NCBI GenBank assembly: GCA_902791945.1
Contig: CADAXR010000001.1
Span: forward strand, 1 to 64,000
Origin: an uncultured Bacteroidia bacterium
GTDB lineage: Bacteria > Bacteroidota > Bacteroidia > Bacteroidales > UBA932
DNA: 64,000 nucleotides
Direction of reading: 5' to 3'
This document shows, one piece after another, positions 7,831-17,560 of this stretch. Position 1 is the first letter of the stretch. Every line of letters begins with the position of its first letter. The notes beneath the pieces are model-generated. The model did not search any database and had not been told where the DNA came from. It saw only the letters and a program-made list of their open reading frames with translations. The translations under genes and the position numbers were made by a program.

Positions 7831-9234
7831 TTACTTGATTTCGAACAGCTTGTTCATTCCGGTAGTGGAATCGAACACGTTCTTGTTGGCGAATGCGATG
7901 CTGTATTCCGGCCGGTCGCGAAGCAGCGGGTCGGAGAGCTTAAGATAGAGCGTCCCCTTGGCCGTGGAAGGGGTGAAGGAAGTCTCGAAACCGTGATAGC
8001 CGGGCTGCCAGGTGCGCGGATCCGACCCGAGAGAAGTCTCTTCCCGGACTCCGGAGGGCGTAACCCATACGAGAATCGCATCTCTTGGGTTCATCGGCGC
8101 CGCATAGCCCTTGTTGTGGAAACGTATCGTCACGGAGCAAGGCTCCCCGGGGGTGATATCCTTTGGGTAGAACACATCCTTAAGGACCAGCCGGTAGCCC
8201 AGTCGGGCGATAATGTCGTTGTGGCAGCCCTCAGTGTCCCAGCGGCCTAGAACATCCGAATTGTAATCCTTGTTCAGGTAGGTCCAGTGATAGTCGGCCA
8301 GATCTTTTTGCGAAGCCGTACAGGTGCAGTAATCCGATAATCCGCAGGTCTCTCCGCCCATGATGACGTAGCGGGTGTCCGCCTTCCAGAAATCCCGGTC
8401 CCTGGTTTCGTTGCCAAAGGTCCCGTAATCGTCTCCGCTTGCGCCGAAGCAGTCGTTGTGTCCGGCCAGGCGCGAGCGTACGCTGCCATCATGCGCCATG
8501 GCGGCTGTCAGTGTGTCCTTCACCGAGAGTCCGTACATCCGCATCTTGAACTGCGGGGTGCGGACGGCCACTTGCCTGGACTGCGGGAGAGCGTCCAGCA
8601 GGGCATCGGCCAGTTGCTTGCGAGGCTGATATTCCGCATCCGTCTCAGGCTCAAAATTGAAATGTGAGGTATACCACCATTCTCCCCATGCGCCCACGAA
8701 GCCGGCCTGGAGCACAAAGATCACATCTTCATTCTGCTGGAGACAGGGTTTAAGCTGCTCGACATGGCGAAGAACTTTGTCCACCGTGGGATCCATTTTT
8801 TCCTTGGATTCATTCATATTGTTCTTGTAGGCAAAGCGCAGTACGCACTTGGCGCCGCCCTCGCGAAGGGCGTCCATGCAGGCCTGAAATTTCGTGAAGA
8901 ATCCCTGGGCAATATCACCCTTCATATAATCGGTCAGATAGAATCCCAGATACCATAGTGTGTAGCCGTTCAGGCGCTGGGCTTTCACTTCCGCGGCAGT
9001 GAGAGCCTCGGTGGAGGAAAAGATATCCCTGGCCCGGTAATGCCCGCGTTCGGGATTGGCCAGATTGGCGGAGGATTCCTGGAAGGTCACTTTGACGCCC
9101 TCGGGGGTGGCGTTTTCCGCCACTTCCCTGACGGGGGTGACAGGGAAGTCTTCCTTTTCTTCGAGGTCCGTTTTTGCGGGCTCGCATGCCAGAAGGGCTA
9201 CAAGGAGCAGGCTGAAGGGCAACCAGCGTTTCAT
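7831..9234 (-). CDS. DUF4874/DUF4832 lipoprotein (copy 1)
   Basis: A 467-residue lipoprotein (MKRWLPFSLLLVALLAC). The N-terminal block with NPERGHYRARD is the DUF4874 hallmark. It is followed by a TIM-barrel-like region with VLQAGFVGAWGEWWY (about residue 175), and a C-terminal DUF4832 beta-sandwich ending in FANKNVFDSTTGMNKLF. The WGEW segment places Glu where GH-A-type barrels keep a catalytic acid, so it may be an uncharacterised glycosidase, but the family has no assigned activity that I know of. It is a tandem paralog of the next gene upstream (9,238-10,644), with only 3 nt between them. Cys residues in GGETCGLSDYCTC are shared by both copies. Confidence 0.82.
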   Translation of the reverse strand: MKRWLPFSLLLVALLACEPAKTDLEEKEDFPVTPVREVAENATPEGVKVTFQESSANLANPERGHYRARDIFSSTEALTAAEVKAQRLNGYTLWYLGFYLTDYMKGDIAQGFFTKFQACMDALREGGAKCVLRFAYKNNMNESKEKMDPTVDKVLRHVEQLKPCLQQNEDVIFVLQAGFVGAWGEWWYTSHFNFEPETDAEYQPRKQLADALLDALPQSRQVAVRTPQFKMRMYGLSVKDTLTAAMAHDGSVRSRLAGHNDCFGASGDDYGTFGNETRDRDFWKADTRYVIMGGETCGLSDYCTCTASQKDLADYHWTYLNKDYNSDVLGRWDTEGCHNDIIARLGYRLVLKDVFYPKDITPGEPCSVTIRFHNKGYAAPMNPRDAILVWVTPSGVREETSLGSDPRTWQPGYHGFETSFTPSTAKGTLYLKLSDPLLRDRPEYSIAFANKNVFDSTTGMNKLFEIK

Positions 9235-9237
9235 GGA

Positions 9238-10644
9238 TTATAATTTAAAGGTGTACAGTTTGTTGAAGCCGCGATCCTCGTCCCAGATTCCCTCATTGGC
9301 CAGTTGGATGGAGAAGAGTGGATTGGCGCGGAGCGTCTCCGCGGGATCGGGCAGATTCAGCGAGAGGGTATATTCGCCGGAAAGGCCTTCGGGAAGGTCG
9401 AATGTCTGGTCGATGACCGTGGTCTGGTCCGGCATCCAGTAGCGCGGGTCGGAATCGACCGGCCATGTGGAGACAACGTTGCCGGAAGCGTTGGTAAGAA
9501 CGAATTCCGCGTCGCGGGGGTTCATTATGGATGCGAAACCGTCGTTCTTGATTTTGAGGACGAGCCTGAAAGGAGCGCCGGCCCTGGCGTCTTTTGTGAA
9601 CCAGCCGTCTGTCAGTGCCAGCCTGTAGCCCAGACGGAGTTTGAATTCATTGTAGCAGTCGTTGGTCTTCCAATAGTTTAGCACGCCCTTGTGGAAGGAC
9701 ATGTTCAGGTAGGAGAAATGCTGCTTTGCCAGATTTACGCGCGCGTTGCCGCAGGCGCAGAAAGTTCTGTCGCCCAGTCCGCAGGTCTCTCCGCCCATGA
9801 TGGTGTAGCGGGTCTCCGCTTTCCAATAATCCCGCTCGCTTGGGCCGCTGAAGGTCCCCTGGTCAGTCCCGTCGACAAGGAAGCAGTCGTTGTGGCCGCC
9901 AAGGCGGGCTTTAGGCGTGTGCTGATGGGCCTCTGCAAGCGTAAGGGTATCGGCCAGGGAGAAATTGTACATCTTCATCTTGAACGCCGGGGCGCGAAGC
10001 TCCACCTGCCGGTCGGCAGGCAGGGCGTCCAGCAGGGCGTCTACGACGTGCTTGCGGGGAAGGAGATCTTCCGCCGTCTGGGCGTGCTGGTTGAAGTGCG
10101 TAGTGTAATGCCATTCGCCCCAGCAGCCGATGAACCCGGCTTGCAGGACATAGATGACATCGGAGTATTCCTGCAGAATGGGTTTGAGCTGGGCGATGTG
10201 ACGAAGCACTTGTTCCTCGGTGGTGTCGAACGGGCCGTCGGGATCGGGATTGCTCAGGTCCTTGATATAATCGGAATATCCGAAACGGAGAATGCACTTG
10301 GATCCACCCTGACGGAATACCGCCAGATTGGTCCGGATAAAGGTAAGAAAATCCTCTGAAATGTCGGACTCGAAGAAATCCTTGAGCCAGAATTCCAGCA
10401 TGTAGAGGGTGCGGGCCTCTCTTCTTCCAGCCATGAGGACATTGACGGAAATAGGACTGTCACCCGCCGAGCTGAAACCGCTCCCCGAATAGAATCCCCT
10501 TTCCGGGTTGGCGATCAACGCATCGGTCGCGGAGAAAGAAAACTTCTTGAGCCCCGGATACGTGTTGTCCTCTTTGTCTTTATTACAAGAGGTCAATGCC
10601 GCAAGGACGGACAGCAGCAGAACGCATAAACAGGAATGTCTCAT
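9238..10644 (-). CDS. DUF4874/DUF4832 lipoprotein (copy 2)
   Basis: A 468-residue paralog of the 7,831-9,234 protein. ATG 10,644 gives a signal peptide and lipobox (MRHSCLCVLLLSVLAALTSC); an upstream in-frame start is less likely because it adds residues before the signal. Landmarks match copy 1: NPERGFYSGSG, VLQAGFIGCWGEWHYTTHF, LGGHNDCF, GGETCGLGDRTFCACG and FNKLYTF at the end. Both copies follow a CBM9-like lipoprotein and the SusCD pair, so they probably work on the same imported glycan at the cell surface. The function of the DUF4832 family is unknown; a retaining-glycosidase-like barrel is my inference from the WGEW motif. Confidence 0.82.
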   Translation of the reverse strand: MRHSCLCVLLLSVLAALTSCNKDKEDNTYPGLKKFSFSATDALIANPERGFYSGSGFSSAGDSPISVNVLMAGRREARTLYMLEFWLKDFFESDISEDFLTFIRTNLAVFRQGGSKCILRFGYSDYIKDLSNPDPDGPFDTTEEQVLRHIAQLKPILQEYSDVIYVLQAGFIGCWGEWHYTTHFNQHAQTAEDLLPRKHVVDALLDALPADRQVELRAPAFKMKMYNFSLADTLTLAEAHQHTPKARLGGHNDCFLVDGTDQGTFSGPSERDYWKAETRYTIMGGETCGLGDRTFCACGNARVNLAKQHFSYLNMSFHKGVLNYWKTNDCYNEFKLRLGYRLALTDGWFTKDARAGAPFRLVLKIKNDGFASIMNPRDAEFVLTNASGNVVSTWPVDSDPRYWMPDQTTVIDQTFDLPEGLSGEYTLSLNLPDPAETLRANPLFSIQLANEGIWDEDRGFNKLYTFKL

Positions 10645-10709
10645 GGCCAATAAAATAATAAGGGAGGACACGGGCTTACAACAGACCCGTGTCCTCCGAG
10701 AAAATGTGA

Positions 10710-11474
10710 TTATTTATCTACTCTGATGGTGAGAGGCTTGGCGGATCCGGTTTCCGCATCCGGAAGCCAGCCGGTCGTATCCCAGCCGCCGCAGGTGGCG
10801 CCGACAGCGATCGTGAACTCGTCGGCCATCTTGCCCTTAGGATAGAGCTCACGGCAGATTGCCAACTCATATTCAAGGTTATTCCCGTTGTTAACAGCGA
10901 AGTCTTCGACATCGGAAGGTATCCATGATCCATCCCAGCCATCCGTGTTCGGCTCGCCTTCCCAGGTCAGGATTTCCATATAGCTGTTGCCATAGGTGAA
11001 TCCCGGGCCACCTTCGTTCTTGTCAAAGATAACATCATAGATCAAGACGTCGAAGCAAGGTTTGCTGATGGTTTCCTCACCCTGTTGGATGGTCTGGTCC
11101 CATTTGCCGATATAGCCACCGGTATCGATGTCGTTGTCACCATTGATTAAGGTGTTGATGACGATGTGATTGACCCCTTCCGCCCATGTAGGATCCGGAA
11201 CAGTGTTGTTGAGCTTGACATAGACATAGATGAAATACTCGTCGGCATAGACCTTGAGCTGCTTGAGATCATTGCCCTCTTCCATCACGCTGTTGCAGGT
11301 TGTCACCTTGTCTCCGAGAGTGGCCCAGTCTGCGAAGTTGCCGTCGATCTGAATAGGGGCATTGTACTCGATGTCGTCACCGTCATCGTGATGTTTGGTT
11401 TTTTTCTCTTTGTTGCATGAGGCTGCCATGCAAACCATGGCTGCGATAGCCAGTAAAGAAAGGATTTTTTTCAT
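10710..11474 (-). CDS. CBM9-like surface lipoprotein
   Basis: A 254-residue lipoprotein (signal to lipobox AASC at about residue 20, then a Lys/His/Asp linker). The mature domain opens with APIQIDGNFADWATL and has LKVYADEYFIYVYVKL, the pattern of CBM9/DOMON-like sugar-binding sandwiches. The single domain fills the protein, and the last segment (SAKPLTIRVDK) resembles the end of the 2,496-3,161 paralog. It follows susD directly, where surface glycan-binding proteins (SusE/F position) usually lie, so a role in capturing the substrate is likely. Confidence 0.8.
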   Translation of the reverse strand: MKKILSLLAIAAMVCMAASCNKEKKTKHHDDGDDIEYNAPIQIDGNFADWATLGDKVTTCNSVMEEGNDLKQLKVYADEYFIYVYVKLNNTVPDPTWAEGVNHIVINTLINGDNDIDTGGYIGKWDQTIQQGEETISKPCFDVLIYDVIFDKNEGGPGFTYGNSYMEILTWEGEPNTDGWDGSWIPSDVEDFAVNNGNNLEYELAICRELYPKGKMADEFTIAVGATCGGWDTTGWLPDAETGSAKPLTIRVDK

Positions 11475-11521
11475 AATAAAAGTTTTTAAAGGTGAATGAT
11501 TGATTATTGGGTTTGGTTTCC

Positions 11522-13273
11522 TTATCTGGGGTTCTGGTCGATGTGGCTCGTGTTGATTTCGTCTGCCGGAATCAGCAGGGCGATGCGCTTGTCGGTGTAG
11601 TCGATTTCCTCAAAGGAGTGGAAGCCGACGAAGCGACGGTCGAGTTTTTTCTTGTTGCGGTACACGTCGAAAGCGCGGTGTCCCTCGAAGCACAGCTCCA
11701 TCCGGCGCTCGTCGAGCACCACGTCGAGAATGGAATCATATCCGCGTTCTTCATAGTTGTCCACCGTCATCTTGGCGGTCTCTGGCAGGCCGGCGCGGAG
11801 GCGGATGGTGTTGACGTCGTCCAGGGCGGGCTGGTCGTTGCCGAGCTTGGCATTGGCTTCCGCGCGGTTGAGGACTACTTCGCCCCAGCGGAGGAAGACG
11901 GGAGACGTCATCATCGGCTTGCCGTCCTGGTAGCTGAACTTGGTGTTGTAGTAGATGACGTAGTCACCTCCGTTCTCCCGGACGCCTTTGGTATTGTTGA
12001 CGTCGGGACGTACGAAGACGCGGCTTGTCTTGGAAGCCCCGGTCTCTCCGGTGACGAAGTCGATTCCGGTGACGATATACTGCGTGTAGGTGTTCACTTC
12101 AGTCGGAACGGCCTTATAAGTGACATTGTTGAACTGGAACGAGTAGGCGCCGTCAGTGTCGGGCCTGAGTCCATGAACAACGTAGCTGGAGCAGTAGTTG
12201 TTGCTCGCCTTGGTCTTGTACGGGAAGGTGACCATCATCTTGCCGTCATTGGTGAGTCCGTTCATCCTGAAGTATGCTGCAAAGCGCTGGTCTTCGGGAT
12301 AGCGCTGGAAAAGGTCGATCAGGATGTCGCTCCAGTAGTGCTCGCCCCAGCCCTGGCCGTCCTCGAGGTACATCGAGGCGATGGAGGCCTCGGCGTGGTC
12401 CGCTTTGGCGAAATCGTGATTTTCGTCGAGGCGCAGACACCATATGGTCTCGTCGTGGTTGTATGTGTGCGTGGGATAGTCGGCGAAGTCGTAGCCTTCG
12501 GTTACCACGGACGGCGCGTTGGCCATCAGGTCATTGCAGAGGTCGAGGCACTCCTGGAGGTGCTCGTCGCCCATGTACAGGTAGACGCGGGAGAGGAGCG
12601 CCTTGGCAGCATTCTGGGAAACATAGCTCTTGTCCCCGCGGGAAGGAACCTGTTCCATGAAACTGATGGCAGTCTTGAGGTCTTCGACAATGGCGTCATA
12701 GACATCGCCGACGCTTGCCCGCGTGGTGACTGAATTGTCGGTGCCGATACGGAGCACAACGCCGGGATTATCGCGTCCGCAGACATAGGGCATTGCGAAC
12801 AGGGTCACCATGTGGAAGTGGGCCAGTGCGCGGAAGAAATAGTTTTCTCCCAGCAGATGGTCGCTGTCGCCGGATGTGCCCGGAACGATTGCAGCGATAT
12901 TGGCGTTGGTCGCATTGATGATCTTGTAGGCGATCCACCAGGTATAATATATATTCTTGGTGGTGGGGATGTCCTCATAGGCATACGGGAAGATGAAAGG
13001 GTCCTCGGTCGTGCCGGAGACGGTCACGTTGTCTCCCCGGAGTTCGGTAAGCTGGAAGTAGTGCCTGATGTAGTAGTTGCCGCTTTCTCCGCCGCTCTGT
13101 CCTTTGTAGGCAAGGTTGTCCTGGAGGAGGGAGTAGAGGCCGTCGGTCGTGAAGACGGCTGATGAGGGATCTTCCTTGAGCTTTTCGGATGTCATGGCGT
13201 CAGAGGAGATGAAGTCCATGTTGCATGACGCCAGGGTCAGGGCGGAAATGACAAAAACAAATATCTTTTTCAT
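11522..13273 (-). CDS. SusD/RagB-family nutrient-binding lipoprotein
   Basis: A 583-residue SusD homolog (lipobox ALTLASC). It carries the family features: an N-terminal TPR-like region with IINATNANIAAI, ALAHFHMVTLFAMPYVCG (the conserved R-A-xx-Y/F-xx-L block), and the C-terminal substrate-loop/RagB block RWGEVVLNRAEANAKLG followed by ERRMELCFEGHRAFDVYR. The length is typical. It caps the partner SusC transporter encoded 11 nt upstream and should bind the glycan at the outer membrane. Confidence 0.93.
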   Translation of the reverse strand: MKKIFVFVISALTLASCNMDFISSDAMTSEKLKEDPSSAVFTTDGLYSLLQDNLAYKGQSGGESGNYYIRHYFQLTELRGDNVTVSGTTEDPFIFPYAYEDIPTTKNIYYTWWIAYKIINATNANIAAIVPGTSGDSDHLLGENYFFRALAHFHMVTLFAMPYVCGRDNPGVVLRIGTDNSVTTRASVGDVYDAIVEDLKTAISFMEQVPSRGDKSYVSQNAAKALLSRVYLYMGDEHLQECLDLCNDLMANAPSVVTEGYDFADYPTHTYNHDETIWCLRLDENHDFAKADHAEASIASMYLEDGQGWGEHYWSDILIDLFQRYPEDQRFAAYFRMNGLTNDGKMMVTFPYKTKASNNYCSSYVVHGLRPDTDGAYSFQFNNVTYKAVPTEVNTYTQYIVTGIDFVTGETGASKTSRVFVRPDVNNTKGVRENGGDYVIYYNTKFSYQDGKPMMTSPVFLRWGEVVLNRAEANAKLGNDQPALDDVNTIRLRAGLPETAKMTVDNYEERGYDSILDVVLDERRMELCFEGHRAFDVYRNKKKLDRRFVGFHSFEEIDYTDKRIALLIPADEINTSHIDQNPR

Positions 13274-13284
13274 GATGCGTGCCT

Positions 13285-16200
13285 TTAGAATTTGATGTCA
13301 ATACCCAAAACGACGGAGAGCGGAACAGGGTAGTTGCTCGCGAACATACCGGCGTGATTGTAGGTGTCGGAATCGAGCCGCACCTCCGGGTCGGTCCCGG
13401 AGAAGCGGGAGAACGTCAATACGTTGTCGGCGGATACGAAGATCCGGAAACCGCTCATGCGCATTTTCGCGATGGCATTCTGGGGCAGGTCATAGGACAG
13501 GGTGACGTTGCGGAGACGGAAGAAGCTTCCGTCCTCGAGATAACGGGAGGACATCTTGTAAGAACCGTCGCTACGGCCGGCAACCGCCTCGGGATGCGTT
13601 GCGATATCCCAGGTGTCCGGATCGTTGCGCTCCCATCTGACCCAGCCGAGTCCGTTTTCAAGGGACATCTGGTTGAGGCCGGTGTAGCCGCCGTCGGCGT
13701 CCATGTTCTCGCGGGTCTTGTTGTAGATTTTGTTGCCTACCACGAAGTTGCCGGCGAGGCTGAGGGTCAGGCCCTTCCAGCTGAGGGACGTGTTGAGGCC
13801 GCCGCTGAACCAGGGTGAGGCGGAACCGACGATCTGGGAGGTCGCCTTGTTGTATTTGTTGACAAGAGTGACGGTGCCGTCGTCCTCGATCCTTTCCCAC
13901 TGCGGCTCGCCGGTCTCGGCGTTGACGCCGGCCCACTTGGGCATGTACCAGGAGTATACATCCTTGCCTTCGCGGAGGATCTGCGTGACATCACCCCTGT
14001 TCATCACCATGTCTTCGTGCTCGGGGAGCTTCAGCACTCGGTTCTGGTTGAGTCCGATGTTGAATCCTCCCGTCCAGCGGAAGCCCTTCCTTTGCAGGAG
14101 GGTTGCATCCACGGCGAGTTCGACACCCATGTTGCGCACGGTGCCCACGTTGTCGAACATGGAGAAGAATCCGGAGGACGGAGGCATCGGGGCCTCGAGA
14201 AGGATGTCCTTGTTGGTCGTGTGGTAGAGGTCAATGGTCACGTCGACAAGCTTGGCGAAGGTGGCGTCGATACCGACACTGGCCATGTAGGCGGCTTCCC
14301 ATCCGAGATTGGGATTGGCCAGCCGCTGCAGGAACGCGGTCTTCTTACCGTTGTACTGGGAACTGAGTGAGAAGGTGTCCTGATACTGGAAGGGCTCGAT
14401 GTTGTTGTTGCCCGTCTTGCCGTAGCCGGCACGGAGTTTCAGGAAGGAGAGTACATTCTGGACATTCTGGCCCTGCATGAATTTCTCACGGGAGATGATC
14501 CAGGCCGCGGAGACGCCGGGGAAGAAGCCGCCGCGGTTCTTGGGACCGAAGAGCGAACTCTGGTCGTAACGGAGGGAGGCCGTCACGACGTACTTGCCGA
14601 GGTAGGAATACTGGGCCTGGCCGAGAAGCGCCCAAGAACGGGTGCGGTAGTCGACGCCGCTGATGCTGCTCATCACGGAGTTGCTCAGGGAGCGCTGGCC
14701 GGCAGGGAAGTTGCTTCCGGAAGCGGCCAGGGTGCGGGCATAACTCTCGCCGAATTCCCAGCCGATGGTGGCGCTGAAATCGTGGGCGCCGCCGAAGGTC
14801 TTGAAGAATTTGGCAATGTTGGTGGTGCCCCAGCCCATCCACTCGCCGTCGCTGTTCAGGAGGGAACCGGTGCCGGCTCCGTCGTACGTACGGGGGTCCG
14901 TGTACTCCTCATAGTAGGAGTGGGACATGTCGTAGCGGTTGAACGTGGAGAGCGTGAGCCAGTCGGTCACGTTCCAGATGAGCTGCAGGTCGGCAGTGAA
15001 ACTGTCGCTGTGGCTCTTTGCGTAGTTGTACTGCTCGCTGTGGAGGATGTTGGACGGGTTCTGGGTGTACCATTTGCCGCCGGTGTCGGTACGCGGCTCC
15101 TTCTTGCTGGTGATGTAGATGACTTCATCGGTCCGGTTGCCGTCCTGGTCTATCACGTAGGGGATATCCCAGGGCATTGCATAGTAAGCATAGTCGAGAA
15201 GTCTCCAGGAAGAAGCGCCACGGTCTTTCGCGTAGGCGTAATTGATCCTGACGTTCATCGTGAGGCGCTTCGCGAGAGGGGCCGACAGGTTGACGCGGGC
15301 GGCGGTCTTATTGAAGCTGGTGTTGATGAGGGTACCCTTCTCATTGAAATGGTCGAGGCTCACATAGTATTTCACCTTGCCTATCGAGCCTGCCACGGAA
15401 GCGTAGTAGTCCTGCACGATACCTGTCTTGAAGCATGCCTTCATCCAGTTGAAGTCCTGGTCGAACAGGCTGTCGGGATACTTTGTCTTGCCCAGGACCT
15501 TGGAGAACATGCCCCTGTTGTAATAGACCAGTTCTTCGGAGTCCATCGGGCGGAAGCGTCCCATCAGGGCGCGCTTGATACCGGCGCTGGCCTTGAAGTT
15601 GACCGTGGTCTTGTCCTGCTGGCCGCTCTTGGTCGTCACGACGATGACGCCGCCCGAAGCTGCCGCACCGTAGAGGGCGGTCGCGGAGGCGTCCTTGAGG
15701 ACCGTGATGGTCTCGATGTCGTTGGGGTTGAACGACCCGCCGGCGACTCCGTCCACTACGTAGAGCGGGCCGGCACCGGCCGTGATGGAACCGGTACCGC
15801 GGATGCGGATGTCTGCAGAAGCTCCGGGCTGTCCGGTGGTGTTCATGACTACGACGCCTGCCACTTTACCCTGAAGCATGTTGCCCACGTCCGGGGTGGA
15901 GACGTCGAGGAGCTTTTCTGCCGACATCGTGACCACGGAGCTGGAGAGCTCGGCCTTCTTCTGGGTGGTGTAACCCAGGACGACTACCTCTTCGAGGGAC
16001 TCGTTGTCCGGGGAAAGGGAGAGATTGATGACTGTACGGCCGTCAACGGCTTCCGTCACGGAGACGTAGCCCAGGGAGCTGAAGGTAAGGGTAGCGTCCT
16101 TGGCCACATTGATGACGTACTTGCCTTCGTGGTCGGTGATGGTGCCGCCTCCTGTGGAGGGAATGACACCTGCACCGATAAGCGGCTGACCATCCGAAGC

Positions 16201-16302
16201 GTCCAGTATCTGGCCGCTGACGGAGATCGTCTGTGCAAAGCCGGTCAGTGCTGCCAGAAGCAGGACGCAGACGGCTAATGCGCGGAGAAATGAATTTTTC
16301 AT
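13285..16302 (-). CDS. SusC/RagA-family TonB-linked outer-membrane transporter
   Basis: A 1005-residue TonB-dependent porin. ATG 16,302 gives a signal peptide ending LTGFAQ. It is followed by a carboxypeptidase-regulatory-like domain (SGQILDASDGQPLIGAG), a TonB-box/linker area, and the SusC-type plug with LQGKVAGVVV, IRIRGTGSI and VLKDASATALYGAAASGGVI (about 150-220). A 22-stranded barrel fills the rest and ends in an aromatic-rich strand (VVLGIDIKF). It pairs with the SusD gene. Its start is only 25 nt from the gatZ stop, so it seems to be co-transcribed with agaS and gatZ. Confidence 0.95.
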   Translation of the reverse strand: MKNSFLRALAVCVLLLAALTGFAQTISVSGQILDASDGQPLIGAGVIPSTGGGTITDHEGKYVINVAKDATLTFSSLGYVSVTEAVDGRTVINLSLSPDNESLEEVVVLGYTTQKKAELSSSVVTMSAEKLLDVSTPDVGNMLQGKVAGVVVMNTTGQPGASADIRIRGTGSITAGAGPLYVVDGVAGGSFNPNDIETITVLKDASATALYGAAASGGVIVVTTKSGQQDKTTVNFKASAGIKRALMGRFRPMDSEELVYYNRGMFSKVLGKTKYPDSLFDQDFNWMKACFKTGIVQDYYASVAGSIGKVKYYVSLDHFNEKGTLINTSFNKTAARVNLSAPLAKRLTMNVRINYAYAKDRGASSWRLLDYAYYAMPWDIPYVIDQDGNRTDEVIYITSKKEPRTDTGGKWYTQNPSNILHSEQYNYAKSHSDSFTADLQLIWNVTDWLTLSTFNRYDMSHSYYEEYTDPRTYDGAGTGSLLNSDGEWMGWGTTNIAKFFKTFGGAHDFSATIGWEFGESYARTLAASGSNFPAGQRSLSNSVMSSISGVDYRTRSWALLGQAQYSYLGKYVVTASLRYDQSSLFGPKNRGGFFPGVSAAWIISREKFMQGQNVQNVLSFLKLRAGYGKTGNNNIEPFQYQDTFSLSSQYNGKKTAFLQRLANPNLGWEAAYMASVGIDATFAKLVDVTIDLYHTTNKDILLEAPMPPSSGFFSMFDNVGTVRNMGVELAVDATLLQRKGFRWTGGFNIGLNQNRVLKLPEHEDMVMNRGDVTQILREGKDVYSWYMPKWAGVNAETGEPQWERIEDDGTVTLVNKYNKATSQIVGSASPWFSGGLNTSLSWKGLTLSLAGNFVVGNKIYNKTRENMDADGGYTGLNQMSLENGLGWVRWERNDPDTWDIATHPEAVAGRSDGSYKMSSRYLEDGSFFRLRNVTLSYDLPQNAIAKMRMSGFRIFVSADNVLTFSRFSGTDPEVRLDSDTYNHAGMFASNYPVPLSVVLGIDIKF

Positions 16303-16327
16303 TTGGTACGGATATCTGTGGTTATAG

Positions 16328-17554
16328 TTAAAGCAAATCATTGAGCCCTATGAGGTTGAAGGCGCGGAAGTACTTGTCCATATCGCGTTCGATGCGGCTG
16401 AGGACAATCTGCTCCGCGTCGATGCCCACCCTCTCCAGGTTGGCGTACAGCACGCCGCGGGCTGCGAGGGGCTTGGGCTGCTGCCATATGTAGCGGCAGC
16501 AGGTCGCAACGATCCAGTCGCGGCGCTCAAGGGTCAGTTCGTGGAGATCCTTGCCCAGCTCGTCCTCGTGGAGCCATTTTTCCCAGCGGTGCGACTCGCG
16601 GACGGCGTCCACAAGCGTCTCGCATATGTCGGAGGGGGCGGCGACGCGCCCTTGCGCGTAGAGGTCTTTTTCAACTTCCTCCAGCTCACAGAGGGCGCGG
16701 TACTCGCTCATCGTGAATTCGGGGCCGACGTTGGCGGCGCCCATCCCGCAGAGGGGATACTCCTCCGGGTTGGTGACGTCGTCGGTGTAGTGGCCCTTGA
16801 TGTAGCTGCCCAGCGGGCGCACCTTGGCGGTGAGGCGCCTGGCGACTTCGCCGTCGAAGGTGGTTGTGTCGAGGTCGGTGCCCACCTTGCCGACGATAAA
16901 GCAGGGCCATACGTCGGGCAGTCCCGCGTCGGAGAGACCTTTCTTGAGGTCGTCGATGAAGGTGTCGAAAGTCTTTTCGTCGGCCAGTCCGCCGTGGACT
17001 TCCTCGGTGCCGACTTCATAGGATATGGCGGGTAACCCTTTCTCCTTGCGGAATTTCTCTACGTGGGCGATAAGCTCCACGGTGCGGGCGGCGACCAGGT
17101 GGATATCGATGATTTCACCCTTTGGGACGTTGATGTCGACGGTGGGGTCGACGTGGATGAGGTCGTAACCCGCCAGGACGGCCGCCTCGAAGGACTTCTT
17201 GACGCCGTTCATGGCATCCTCGACCGACCATTTTCCGGTCCTCTGCTTATCTTTGAGCCAGGGGCCGCCGTGATCGATGGCGATGATGACGGGTCCGGTG
17301 AAATGGACACGTTCGGTCTCGAAACGGACGAGACGGGTGAACTGCTCCTGCGTCATGCCGGTGTAGCCGCCGTCGCAGTCGACCTGGTTGAGGGTGGCTG
17401 CGAAATAGATGGGCGCGTTGTTGCGCTTGGCGGCCTGCAGGGAGGCACGGATGACAGACGGGGAGTTCGGACAGGCCGCGAAGATGGTGCGGCGGATGCC
17501 GGTCTCCCGCTGAAGGGTATCGATGCGGTGGAGAAGATTTTCTGTCTTTGCCAT
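16328..17554 (-). CDS. gatZ: D-tagatose-bisphosphate aldolase GatZ/KbaZ-family protein
   Basis: A 408-residue cytoplasmic protein of the GatZ/KbaZ family. Recognisable blocks are AATLNQVDCDGGYTGMT (about residue 55), IAIDHGGPW, LIHVDPTVD, YEVGTEEVHGG and KGHYTDDVTNPEEYP. In enterobacteria GatZ/KbaZ is the partner subunit of the class II aldolase GatY/KbaY, which splits tagatose-1,6-bisphosphate. No GatY is present in this window. The DHGGPW and GHYTD His residues resemble class II aldolase metal ligands, so this subgroup may be catalytic by itself; that is inference. Start ATG 17,554 is 6 nt after the agaS stop; an in-frame TTG lies two codons upstream. It is clearly in one operon with agaS. 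Confidence 0.88.
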   Translation of the reverse strand: MAKTENLLHRIDTLQRETGIRRTIFAACPNSPSVIRASLQAAKRNNAPIYFAATLNQVDCDGGYTGMTQEQFTRLVRFETERVHFTGPVIIAIDHGGPWLKDKQRTGKWSVEDAMNGVKKSFEAAVLAGYDLIHVDPTVDINVPKGEIIDIHLVAARTVELIAHVEKFRKEKGLPAISYEVGTEEVHGGLADEKTFDTFIDDLKKGLSDAGLPDVWPCFIVGKVGTDLDTTTFDGEVARRLTAKVRPLGSYIKGHYTDDVTNPEEYPLCGMGAANVGPEFTMSEYRALCELEEVEKDLYAQGRVAAPSDICETLVDAVRESHRWEKWLHEDELGKDLHELTLERRDWIVATCCRYIWQQPKPLAARGVLYANLERVGIDAEQIVLSRIERDMDKYFRAFNLIGLNDLL

Positions 17555-17560
17555 AATCAA

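Noticed and set aside
14782..16278. Long plus-strand open frame (498 codons) opposite susC
   Set aside because: The minus-strand frame has clear SusC plug and barrel motifs; the antisense frame is a by-product of high-GC codon use and has no recognisable domain.
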